This document shows positions 36,165-46,500 of a DNA stretch of 64,000 bases, one piece after another. This DNA is from Protea cynaroides (lineage: Eukaryota; Streptophyta; Magnoliopsida; Proteales; Proteaceae), in the NCBI GenBank assembly GCA_028583415.1, contig CM053271.1, positions 91,344,584 through 91,408,583 of the forward strand, written 5' to 3'. The notes beneath the pieces are model-generated. The model saw only the letters and a list, made by a program, of their open reading frames with translations, searched no databases and had not been told where the DNA came from. Position 1 is the first letter of the stretch; each line of letters begins with the position of its first letter. A program made the translations under genes and the position numbers.

Positions 36165-37760
36165 GCTACAAAACACCTGAAGTGGAAACATGCCATGGAC
36201 ATAGTGTTCAACTTTAGTAAACAGCAGGAAACATGGACTTTAATCCCTTATCATCCCTCTATGAATATTATCAAATATAAGTAGGTGTATCAAGTTAAAC
36301 TGAAATTGGATGGCTCCATCAGTCGATATAAGGCCCACTTGGTTGCTAAGGGTTTTCAACAGAAACCGGGGATTGATTTCATCGAAACATTTAATCCAGT
36401 TGTAAAGCCTATCACTATCCGTGCTATACTATCAATTGCTATATCCAACAATTGGACTCTCCAACAATTGGATGTTGAGTGTGCATTTCTTCATGGAGTT
36501 CTTGAAGAGATAGTATACATGTCTCAACCACAAGGCTATACTGACCCAATCATACCACATCATGTCTATAAGATGAAGAAAGTAATTTATGGACTTTGCC
36601 AAGCCCCATGAGCTTGGTAGATAAATTTGCGACTAGTCTACTTAACTATGGGTTCCACCTCTCTCAATCAGATCCTTCACTATTTATCTTTCATCAGCAG
36701 TCTACTACAATTTATCTTCTACTTTATGTCGATGACATAATCCTTACTAGGAATGACTTTGCCATTATCCGCCACTTGATGAATTTCCTTAGCAGTTAAT
36801 TGAAAATGAAGGAACTCGGTCCTCTATCCCATTTTTTGGGCATCTAGGTTCAACGAGATTCCTACAGGGCTCTATCTAGACCAATCTAACTATATCCTTG
36901 ATATTTTGAAGAGGGCAAATATGATTGGATGCAAACCCATTGGCTCACCCCCCCCCACTACATCAAAATTGGGATTTGACGATAGCCCTCCCTTGCAGGA
37001 TATTACCAGTTACCGCAGTCTTGTTGGAGCACTTCAGTATGTCACAGGGACTAGGTCTAATGTCTCTTTTGCTGTTAACCAGGCCTCACAATTTTTAGTT
37101 GCTCCCACAGAGGCTCATTTTGCTGCAGTTAAACAGATCATCCGTTTTCTTAAAGGTACCATTACTATAAGTCTGCATCTTCAGTATGGGCCACTTACTC
37201 TCCAAGCATACTATGATGCTAATTGGGCCTGATGCCCTATCGATCGTCGATCCACTGGTGGTTATTGTGTTTTCCTTGGCTCAAATCCTATCTCTTGGTG
37301 CGGTAAGAAGTAGCCCACTGTGGCATGGTCATCGTCGAAGGCTGAATACCGTTGTCTTGCACAAACAACGGCTGAAGTCATATGGTTATGTTCTCTTCTT
37401 TGACAACTTTACTACTCTCTGCAATATCTACCTATTCTATGGTGTGACAATGTTTATGCCATCTCCTTTGCATTCAACCCTGTCTTCTATAGTCGTACCA
37501 AACACATCGCAATGGATTACCACTTCATCAAGGAGCTTGTTGGATGCAAACTGGTCGACATACGTTATACATCAAGCCAAGAACAGATTGCTAACATCCT
37601 TATGAAAGAGCTTAGCTCCATTTGGGTCTGTTATCTTCAATCCAAGCTTCAGCTGTGTCTCCCACTATTCAGCTTGCGGGAGGGTATTATAGTAAGTCAA
37701 TTTCTCACCAACCATAAGGATGAGATCCATGAGGATAAGACCGGCCAACAAGGACATGAC
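36165..37760 (+). pseudogene. Copia E reverse transcriptase - RNase H remnant
   Basis: RT pieces in order: 'KHAMDIVFNF' region (36187 on), 'RYKAHLVAKGFQQKPGIDF' (36324-36380), 'LQQLDVECAFLHGVLEE' (36457-36508), 'MKKVIYGLCQAP' (36573-36608), and the catalytic YVDDIIL (36724-36744; the two aspartates are intact). RNase H has 'TGTRSNVSFAVNQASQF', 'YYDANWA' (37210-37230), 'SSKAEYR' and 'FIKELVGCKLVDIRYTSS' (37521-37575). A few stops and frame changes interrupt otherwise well preserved sequence. Confidence 0.85.
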
Positions 37761-38016
37761 TCATGAAGATAAGATCGATTTTGAATTTCAAAATTTAAAT
37801 TCAAATTGTTATTGTATCATAGTTGTAACAAACCCCAATTTTACCTAATCTATTCCTAATTATATGGAATAAGGTTCTCTTGTAATTATCCATACCCAAT
37901 TTGTTCCTAAATATATGGAACAAGTTTTCTTGTAATTATCTATATATATGTAAACTCTCAAATGAGAAACAATTAATCGAATTTCATTCAAATCATTCTC
38001 TATTTTAACATCTTTA
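37685..38016 (+). repeat. 3' LTR of Copia E
   Basis: Starts tattatagtaagtc after the polypurine tract. It parallels 33115-33432 base by base. Confidence 0.85.
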
Positions 38017-38021
38017 TGCAC

Positions 38022-39270
38022 ATCTATGTCAGAGTGAGGTCGAGCGTACTAGCTTTACAGAAGCAAACAAACACGCTCATTGGCTTCGACTATGATAGTG
38101 AATTTAATGCCTTGTTAAAAAATGCAACGTGGAATCTGGTTCCTCCATCATCTCAGTTCAATGTGGTAGTGTGTAAATAGATATTTCGCATCAAGCAAAA
38201 GGCTGATGGCAGTATTGAGAGGTATAAGGCATGGTTGGTTGCTAAAGGGTACAACCAACAAGAAGGATTTGATTACACAGTGACCTTCAGTCGAGTTGTC
38301 TAACCAACTACGGTTTGAATTGTTCTTGCTATTGCAACCAATAACCGATGGGCTATCAAACAACTGGATGTAAGCAATGCTTTTCTCCATGGTATATTGA
38401 CTGAGGACGTATATATGTCTCAGCCTACTAGTTTTATCGATGATTCCTATCCTATTCATGGATGAAAATTACAAAAGCATTTTATGGGTTAAAACAGGCA
38501 CAAGATCCTGGTTTCAATGATTAAGTAGTTTATTGGTTAGTATGGGATTTGAAAGATCCAAAATTGATAAGTCTCTATTCATCTATAAGGATGGAAGCAA
38601 ATGTATCTACATCTTAATTTATGTGGATGACATCGTACTTACAGGATCTGATTCCACTCTATTGCATCAAATAATATGTTCTCTTAGCAAAGAGTCTACG
38701 ATTCACGATCTTGGTACTCTTCATTATATTCTTGGCGTAGAGGTCATCCCAACTAAAATAGGAATTATCTTATCTCAGTAAAAATACGTTCTGGATCTCT
38801 TGTCCAAAACTGACATGGTTGGTGCAAAACCGGTCCATACTCCAATGGCTACTAATAACCAACTGTCTCTACAATCCAGTACACCATTATCCGATGCCAC
38901 CCTATACCGGAGCATGGTTGGGGCACTCTAGTATGCAACGTTGACTAAACCAGATATCTCTCATGTAGTCAACAAGGTATGCCAGTTTTATAAGGCACCC
39001 ACTAATGAGCACTGGCCGGTAGTCAAGCGTATTTTATGCTACCTGAACGAGACATATTCTCATGGTTTGTCACTCTCTCACAGCTCATGCAGTCAACTAC
39101 ATGCATTCAATGATGCCAATTGGGCCAGCTAGAAAACAATCCATGATAGAAGGTCCTCAATAGAATCTGAATACGGAGCTTTGGCAAAATACCACAGCAG
39201 AACTCCAATGGCTCACATCTCTTTTAACAAAACTCGGTATTCATCTTCCACATCCATCGGTGTTATGGTG
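38022..39270 (+). pseudogene. Copia D reverse transcriptase - RNase H remnant
   Basis: The rest of element D after insertion E. 'EFNALLKNATWNLVPPSS' (about 38100-38152), 'ERYKAWLVAKGYNQQEGFDY' (38218-38276), 'IKQLDVSNAFLHGILTEDVY' (38356-38415) and the catalytic YVDDIVLTGSD (38620-38652). RNase H has 'YRSMVGAL*YATLTKPDISH' and 'AFNDANWAS' (39106-39132). The sequence ends abruptly at 39270 within the segment 'LGIHLPHPSVLWC', where mitochondrial sequence begins. The C-terminal RNase H and 3' LTR are absent. Confidence 0.8.
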
Positions 39271-39440
39271 TGGATTTCCCGAGGATCCAAAACCTTAATC
39301 CCTTTTGGGGGCCAAATACGTCCGATCTCTACCGTAGGTGCCAAAGAAGAATAAGAAGAAGCCCGAAAAAGAGTAAAAAAGAACATGACCTCGAAGAAGC
39401 CCGAAAAAGAGCAAAAAAGAACATAACCTCCAATACGATA
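39271..39440 (-). pseudogene. cox3: Mitochondrial cox3 fragment in nuclear DNA (NUMT)
   Basis: On the minus strand the sequence reads as plant mitochondrial cytochrome c oxidase subunit 3: 'EVMFFFALFRASS' followed by 'SSLAPTVEIGRIWPPKGIKVLDPREI' in pieces over 39430 down to 39271. In plant mitochondria this is the third-helix region of COX3. Between these two pieces a 38 bp segment is tandemly duplicated with two substitutions (39355-39392 and 39393-39430), which shifts the frame. The left boundary is sharp against Copia D. To the right, GC-rich sequence up to about 39610 may also be mitochondrial but is not cox3. It is a dead nuclear copy. Confidence 0.8.
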
Positions 39441-39610
39441 AACAGTGGGGACTCGGGTCAGGGCGCAATGTAACTAAGAGAGCCATTCCATTTAAGGCGA
39501 GACAGAATGGGCGGGCACGAGCGATCTAGTGTCCGAGCCGATTGGTTACACAATTACTACTTCACTTATTAGATTAGTATTAGCCGTCTACCCCGGAATG
39601 GAATGGGATG
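39441..39610. other. GC-rich sequence beside the cox3 fragment, possibly mitochondrial
   Basis: Base composition (ggcgagacagaatgggcggg, ccgagccgattggtt) contrasts with the AT-rich surroundings and resembles plant mitochondrial intergenic DNA. I recognise no gene in it. Confidence 0.35.
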
Positions 39611-39750
39611 GAATAAAAAGAACACAAATATAGGGTATGGATACGAAACAAATTCAGATTTTCACCTATTCCTTTATATCACTACTTATAATTCCCAAAC
39701 ATAAGGATTTTATAAAAAAAAAAAAAAAAACACCATAGGCTTTGTTTAGT

Positions 39751-39928
39751 GGAAAAAGATCCTCTGTAGTGAGGCATCTGTGTAGTGAGGATTTCTTTCA
39801 GTCAAAGTGGATCGACATGTATCTTGATTCATTCAAAGTGTATCGCAATATACGCAGATCTACTTTGAAAGGGTGGGATCCTCACTACACCTCATTACAC
39901 AGGTGACCTTACTACAGAGGATTCCAAT
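39751..39928. mobile_element. Short MITE (178 bp) next to MITE copy 2
   Basis: The ends ggaaaaagatcctctgtagt and (reverse complement) attggaatcctctgtagtaa form an imperfect terminal inverted repeat, and inner ctgtgtagtgagga/tcctcactacac extends the fold. The flanks repeat ctttgtttagt exactly (39740-39750 and 39929-39939). The right copy is the terminal sequence of MITE copy 2, so this element inserted into the end of that MITE and duplicated its target (about 9-11 bp). Confidence 0.7.
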
Positions 39929-40276
39929 CTTTGTTTAGTTGCAAGGAGAATTGAAGGGAAGGGAAATGAAATTTTTATACTTTAAGTGTAAACTTTTGTA
40001 ATTGTAACACAGTTTAATTGTATAAGATGTAAAATTTATTTTACTTTTCTTAACATATTTAGTAATGATACTTATAAAATATAGAATTTATTTTTCTTTT
40101 CAAATAGGAGGGATTTGGATGCAAAGTGAAGTGAAATTAATAACTAAATGTGGAATCATTTGGAATTAATTACATAGTAATGTTAGAGCATGTGCTGTAA
40201 TCATTACAAGAGTTTCCTTTTAAAGTATAAAAATTTCATTTCCCTTCTCTTCAATTCCCCTTGCAACCAAACAAAG
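39929..40276. mobile_element. MITE, copy 2 (about 348 bp)
   Basis: Same family as 13812-14164: ctttgtttagttgcaagg at the left, ccttgcaaccaaacaaag at the right as inverted repeats, and the same AT-rich interior (gtataagatgtaaaatttatttta, acatatttagtaatgatact). Confidence 0.85.
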
Positions 40277-40766
40277 TCATAATGATTAATGCTAAATCCT
40301 TTGCCAAACTTGCCTAAATCATAACACCATAGAAAGTCCTAGTACTAACTCCATGTTCCTCTTCTCTTCCCTCCGATCAGATTTTGCCTCTAATTCATCA
40401 TAAATCCTCTCTTTTGCACTCATCTTGTTTCTTTTCAGACTCAGAAAACTTCTTGTGTGCCGTATCTGATATCACTATTCGATTTTCTATTTCCATAGAA
40501 GCAAGGGTGTCAATAGATCTGGCATCAGTAATTCAATATGGTTCCGGTTCAATAGAAGGAAAAATAAGCCTTACCATTACCGTAACATGCTGGTAGGAAA
40601 ATAGTTTTTACATACTATTACTATACCAACTTAGTATGGTTTCATATCGGTACGAAATACGGTTTTTATTTGGTACAAAACGCTGTTTTTATCTAGTACT
40701 AAATACGGTTTCTAATTCAATAGGAAATACAGTTCTAATTCGGTAGGAAATATGGTATACTTTACC
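40277..40766. other. Intergenic sequence with a degenerate repeat
   Basis: At about 40640-40755 the pattern '(g)aaatacggttt(t/c)ta(t)ttcggta' recurs four to five times with a spacing of about 28 bp. No gene recognised. Confidence 0.5.
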
Positions 40767-40769
40767 TAA

Positions 40770-42718
40770 GGCTATGTTTGGTATCATTTTTGTTTTTGTT
40801 TTTTTATCTATTTAACAAAAATCATTTTGAAAATAATTTTTGTTCAAAAATAAAATGTTGTTTGGTAGCTATAATAAAAATAGATGGTAGATTGAAAAAC
40901 AGATTTGGCATACTATGTCTAAAAATGATTTTGAAAGTCTTCTTCTTCCTCTGTCATGGAGTGTCTATTCCTCTTCCTCTGTCAAGTGATCCAATCTCAA
41001 TTGGAAAAGAAAAAATAGGAGAGGTGAGATAAAACATGAAGAAGGAAAAATTATATAATAAAAACGAAAACAAGGGAGACAGCGACCACTGTTTCAATGG
41101 AGACAAGAGGCCATGATGAAAGAGAAGGAGTTGAGAAGAAGAATGAAATCCTAAAAGAACCCACATCAAATACATAGGGATTATGGAAAGAATCAAACCA
41201 GGAACTGTCTTTGGAGAAACGAGGTCGCCTCCGTTGGAATGATTGTCGTCGTTGTCGTCGCCGTTAGAGCCGTCTCTAGGACGAAGTTGCAGGTCTACGT
41301 CTCTGTGCTTTACTTCCGTTCGTTAACGAGAAGAGTGCTTGAGGGTTTGATTTGGGGTGGTTTTATAAAAAGAAACTAAATTACTTTTTTAACCCTCTAT
41401 TTTAACACATGTTTTAAGTGTTTTGCGTAAAACACAACAAAAATAATTTTTGACCAAAAATCAAAAAGAGGTTAGACCTCTTTTTGAATTTTGACTTGTT
41501 TTTATTTTTATTTTTCATAAATGGCACTCATAAATTATGCCAAACCCCTTCAAAACTATAATTTTGAATAAAAATAAAAAGAAAAATTTTCATATACACC
41601 CCAATAAGGATTGGAAACATCATCTACCTTCACAAGACTGCAAAAACCTCATCTAGTACCCAAAAAGTTTACTCCGTTAATCAACGAAGTTCACTCCGTT
41701 AACAAAATTCCGTTAGTTGCTGACGTCAGTTGCGCTGAACATTTTAACGGACCATACTACCCTTTTAGCGTTGTTAAAGGACGAAAATACCATTTATTCA
41801 TAACTTATCCTACCCAAATGTTCATTTCGATTTGTAACAGTGAAATTAGAAAATTAACTCTCGATCCTCTGTTCACAATGGCGATTGTCTTCATGCTTTT
41901 CAAATCTTCTCTTCGACGACGACGGCGATGGACTTTATCTTCCTCGAGTCTTCTGTAGCTTCTTCTTCTTTGCCGGCGAAGGTTAATGTGTTAAAGTTTC
42001 ATCAATCATTGGGGTTGAGGTTGCAACTACAAGGAATCGACAAACAATGGAATCGACGAACAGTGGAATCGACGAACATTGGGGTTTCATCGATCATGGT
42101 CGTTGCATCTATGATGGTTTTTCATGCATCTGTATCTTATTCTTTCCCGTCCATCCCAACTTATTGCTACTAATCCTCTGAATACCATCATTCCCTTTTC
42201 CCCAATATCCCATCAGGTATGTGAAAAAACTCTAACCTAAATATTGAAGAGATTGAGAAAAATTATCAGTTAGGGTTTTAGTAGTTTTAGTTCGACGTTG
42301 AACTATTTATAGTCCATTGAATCTATTTCCTTTCATAAAATGAGATGCCGGAGATAGGATTCAGAAAGATGAGATACCACCGTCGACCACCACGAAGAGG
42401 GAACCGACGCCGTAGAGAGAATCAACTCAGAGGGAACCAACGCACACTAGAGTCAGGTTAGGGCTTGGGTGAGATTGAATATGAGAGAGAGACACAATAT
42501 ACATAACATTACAAAGGTTAAATTAATCATTCAACATATTTCTTTAATTTTTCAATTTTTAATAAGAAGGGTAAAATTGTATTTCAACAATTCCGTCAGT
42601 TAGTTGGATGTGATTGAGGTTTTTGTAATTTTATGGAGGTAGATGATGTTTCCAATCCTTATTGGGGTGTATATGAAAATTTTTCAAATAAAAAACAAAA
42701 ATTATACCAAACACGGCC
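40770..42718. mobile_element. Harbinger/Tourist-like element, split by a Mutator-like element
   Basis: Left end GGCTATGTTTGGTAT and right end (reverse complement) GGCCGTGTTTGGTAT form terminal inverted repeats that continue into AT-rich ttttgtttttgttttt. The flanks carry the 3 bp duplication taa (40767-40769, 42719-42721), as expected for PIF/Harbinger. Subtracting the inner element (41581-42685 plus 9 bp) leaves about 835 bp. No transposase was found. The GC-rich patch at 41215-41300 could be captured sequence. Confidence 0.7.
41581..42685. mobile_element. Mutator-like non-autonomous element (1105 bp)
   Basis: Terminal inverted repeats of about 49 bp are nearly perfect: gaaaaattttcatatacacc at the left and its complement at the right, continuing through ccaataaggattggaaacat. 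The 9 bp flanks aaataaaaa (41572-41580 and 42686-42694) are identical. Subterminal 'actccgttaacaaaattccg' resembles that of the element at 14494-16169. The interior has a (cgacga)-rich stretch near 41910-41930 and no recognised coding sequence. High TIR identity suggests a fairly recent element. Confidence 0.85.
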
Positions 42719-42721
42719 TAA

Positions 42722-43440
42722 GACTCAGGGTCTGACTCAAGAGTGGACCAATAGATGGAGTGGGTGATCCGGTATACAAATTAATATCTAAATGGTTGGT
42801 AGCCAAACAGTATGTACGGCCAGTATATCGATAATGATAGTGTACTGTACTAATTAGCTATATGGTGCTAAATCATGAACCATTATTGTATCGGATAGAA
42901 AATAACAGTATATCAATGTCAATATAAATGGTATGGTACCGATTTCAGTAAAACAGTTTTGGTATCAAATTCACACGGTATTGATACTGTAGTCCCTTGG
43001 AAAGAAATAAACTGTTGTGTTAAGAAAGCCTATAGTTAGTTAATATTTAAAGGGATAAAATAATCCGTTAACTTAACTATTGGGGTATTTTAGGTATTAA
43101 AATTTTAATTTTTAGCTTTAGTCGTTAGTTAACGAAAATTCATTCATGGAATTGATTTTTTTATAATTTATTTTGATTTAAGAGGGTATCTTTATAATTA
43201 TTTAAAAAATTTGAGGTGTACTTGATTTAAAACCAAAAGTAAAAGGAGGTATTATAATTCACTCAAAATAAAAATCACATTTCAAGTCGAAAAATACTAC
43301 GCGCAACAAAAATGTTGCCATAATTATTTCGTCATTTAAGGAAAGCCTCTGGCTATTTCGGTAAATTCGAGTTCCCATTCTTTTTCTCTTCCTGCATTTT
43401 AAATAGATTACCACAGCAAGCTGCTCAGCCGGTGAGCGAA
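42722..43440. other. Upstream region of the BTB/POZ gene
   Basis: AT-rich. 42820-42990 has scattered ggtat/atacc motifs and no gene. The promoter of the downstream gene must lie here or overlap it; I cannot fix a TATA box with confidence. Confidence 0.4.
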
Positions 43441-43479
43441 CTCTTCTTGGCCTCTTCTCATTCTCGTTGGACTGAAGCG

Positions 43480-43501
43480 AGAGAGAGAGAGAGACAGAGA
43501 G
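43480..43501 (+). repeat. (GA)n microsatellite in the BTB gene 5' untranslated region
   Basis: gagagagagagagagacagagag runs up to the start codon at 43502. GA-rich leaders directly before the ATG are common in plant genes. Confidence 0.85.
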
Positions 43502-46500
43502 ATGAGTGATTCGAAGGTGGAGACAATCTCTGGACTTGCTCAATGGAGGATCGATGGCTTTGGCCCTTGCTCTTACAGACGCTCTGATTCCTTCAAGGTC
43601 GGAATCTGGAACTGGTAATTAATCCCTTCTTCTTCTTCTTTGCACAATCTCTTGATCTCTTTAAGTTCTTTGAATTCGCCTTTACTTCTTTAATTAGAAA
43701 AAAAAATTGTGTTTTTCAATCGTTTATTCAAAAATTCAGGTACTTATCGATAGAGAAGAATCGGTATCTCTACATTCGTCTCTTCCCAGAACCTTGTCGG
43801 GCCTCCAAGGAGCAGCCTCCAATTGCTAGGTTTGTTCTTCGAGCCTCCAATCTTGGCGCTAACAGGAGACCTTACAGTTCTCCAAGTACGTCTCTTTCAA
43901 CTTTCATTTAAATTATGCGAAATTCATAAGCAATCCATTTTGAGGGCGAAAGAAAAAGAAAATTTGATGATTACCACTTGCTTAGTTTAAGTAAAAAATT
44001 TTGGTCTATTTAATCGACTAGCTTCTTGTTTGAGCTTCATTTTTCGCCATCGTTTCATTCTTTAGTGGTCAAATTGAAGAGTGAAACTGACCTTTGGTAA
44101 CAAGATTCCCAAGTTTATTGAATAAAAAACTCCAAAAAAATACATATTTTTAGAAATCTCCCCCCCAGTGAACATTGCTTAAAATTTCAGACCACTTGTT
44201 AGTTTCTTGCATATGGCTGCTGAATATGCTGTTTTATTCTAAATCCTGAGTTGTTTGTTTCTCTCATCATAGGAGCGCAAGTCTAAGAGGGGAAAGAGCC
44301 AGTTGGAAATTGTTTTTATCTTTTTCTTATATTGCAGTTTGTATTGTGCTTTTGGAGCTGGTTTTACTTTTCTGACCTGACTCTGGACTCTGTAGTTGTT
44401 GTTTTACTAAGAGAAAATGCTGGTTTAATATAAGAACCTGTAAGAGCTGGAACAGTATTGTGGTTGGCACTTATCCATTAAACTTTTTGTGCATAAAAAA
44501 GTAAATTGATAGACACAAGAATTCTATCAAGTTAGGCATGTGATCAAGTTGTGTTTCTTATTAAACTGATAGAAAAGCATCTCTATGGTAATGCCTCTGA
44601 GATATATTTGGATAGGTAGTTGCTGAAGTTTCACAGAGGATTAAAATAGGATGGATGAAGTGGAGAAGTGCGTCTGGAGTACTGTGCGATCGACGTATTC
44701 CTTTAAAACTTAAAGGAAAATTCTATAGGACAGTTATTCGACCGGCTATGATGTATGGTGCTGAATGTTGGGCAGTCAAGAAACATCATATTGATAAACA
44801 TAATGTAGCTGAAATGAGGATGTTAAGATGAATATGTGGCAAAACTAGGAAGGATAAGGTAAGGAATGACCGTATTAGAGTTGATTTGGGAGTAACGCCA
44901 ATACATGATAAGTTACGAGAAAGTCGTTTGAGATGGTATGACCATGTTCAACGGAGGCCGTTAGATGTTCCTGTTCGGAGGAGTGATTTGATTCAGATTG
45001 ACGGGATTAAGAGAGCTAGGGGTAGACCTAAGATGACCCTAGGGGAGGTGGTGAAGAAAGACATGTATAGCTTAGGCCTTGCTTTAAGTTTGACATTGAA
45101 CATAGCTGATTGGCGGACAAGAATCCATGTAGCCGACCCCATTTAGTTGGGATAAGGCTTTGTTGTTGTTGTTGCTGAAGTACTTGAAGGTATTCATTGG
45201 GAACTCCATTTGACCTTGATCAGAAATTCCCACTGTTTTCAGCATATCGATAGAGTCAACCTTGGTATCCACAAATTTTTATGACATTTAGATTTTTAAA
45301 GACCCTCTAAGTTTCTTACACTAGAATAGCTTGGGTTGAGGTCTCACTGCCTTCTTTCAGCAATCCCTGCCATGGATTTAGGTATCAGTATCAGTGTCAG
45401 ATCGACGGATTGGTAGATTTGTTTTTGGGATTGGCTTGTCCCAATTCGATTTACCCTGACCCATGAAAGTAAAACCTGACTTGGTCATATCAGATGGATC
45501 TTGTGCGTACCGGATGACTTGGCTGATCTGGCATAGTGTGGGACTCTAGATCGGCCCTGTCTTAAAATGGAAACTGCACAGCCTGAGTTTTATGAAATCT
45601 TATTCTCACTTCCTACCCGATATCTTGAGCTGAAACTTAGGAGGGGTTGTTTAATTAGTTCAAGGTTCAAATCAAGTAAAAATATTACATTTGAGATTAA
45701 GTCAACCATAAAGCTACAATATTGGATTTCTCTCATTGTTCTTTGTGGATCCAAAAATTACGGAAAAAATTATTACTATTATTGTATTTGGCATTAAAAT
45801 TAATAATTGAAGTGTTTTAACATAGCTTTATGGGTGGAAGACCATTTGGCACATCAAGCAGGTTATATCACCAGATGTAATTAAATCTGGTGAAACTGAC
45901 CCCTCCCACCAATTTTTAGAAAAAAAAAGAGGAGAGATTGTAAGAGATTTGGGCTATTTAGGTTAGATTTCATTTTATGTCAAGGCCGATCCCAATTGAG
46001 TCTTATTGACCATGAGCTGATACACATAAGAAGTCGGCCAATACAACTAGTCTGGTATCATGGGTCGGGGTAAATATCAAATTGGGATTGGCCATTCCAA
46101 CACTGGTACATGAATCTATGGCCACACTCCTAATCTTATAAGTGAGAGAAATCATGAATAGTTTCTTAACCTTGTGCAGTTATGTACGAATAGGATGAGA
46201 TCCAAGCACTTTTGCGTCTCTGAGTGGATTGAAGAAACATGGTTATTACTACAGATCTGCTTCACTGCTAAATTGACCAAATATTGCTGATAGATTAAAG
46301 TAGGAATTATTGCTTATCTGAACATGAGCTTACTGCTTGGCAAATAAACACCAAACCAACAAAAGCACAACTAAGAGTATGAACTATGCAAGTATGGAGG
46401 GAAAATAACAAAAAAGAAAATAGGCAAACAAGTACAAAGATTTACAAGCAAAACCCTCCAATGAGGAGCAAATTTAAAGCAACTTATATATATATATATA

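Larger units (their letters stand above)
33115..38016 (+). mobile_element. Copia element E (Ale/Retrofit type), nearly complete
   Basis: Two LTRs of about 330 bp (33115-~33446 and 37685-38016) surround gag-pol. By eye roughly 22 differences occur over 318 bp (~7%). The 3' LTR follows the polypurine tract gcgggaggg (37676-37684). The pentamer tgcac flanks both ends (33110-33114, 38017-38021), a plausible target duplication, although the LTR start is TATTA rather than TGTTA and the end is not CA. The primer site after the 5' LTR is replaced by a T-run at 33442-33457. Inserted within element D. Confidence 0.85.

Noticed and set aside
39295..39486. 63-residue open frame starting MALLVTLRPD
   Set aside because: It overlaps the cox3 fragment in reverse and crosses the 38 bp duplication; the true reading is a broken mitochondrial gene.
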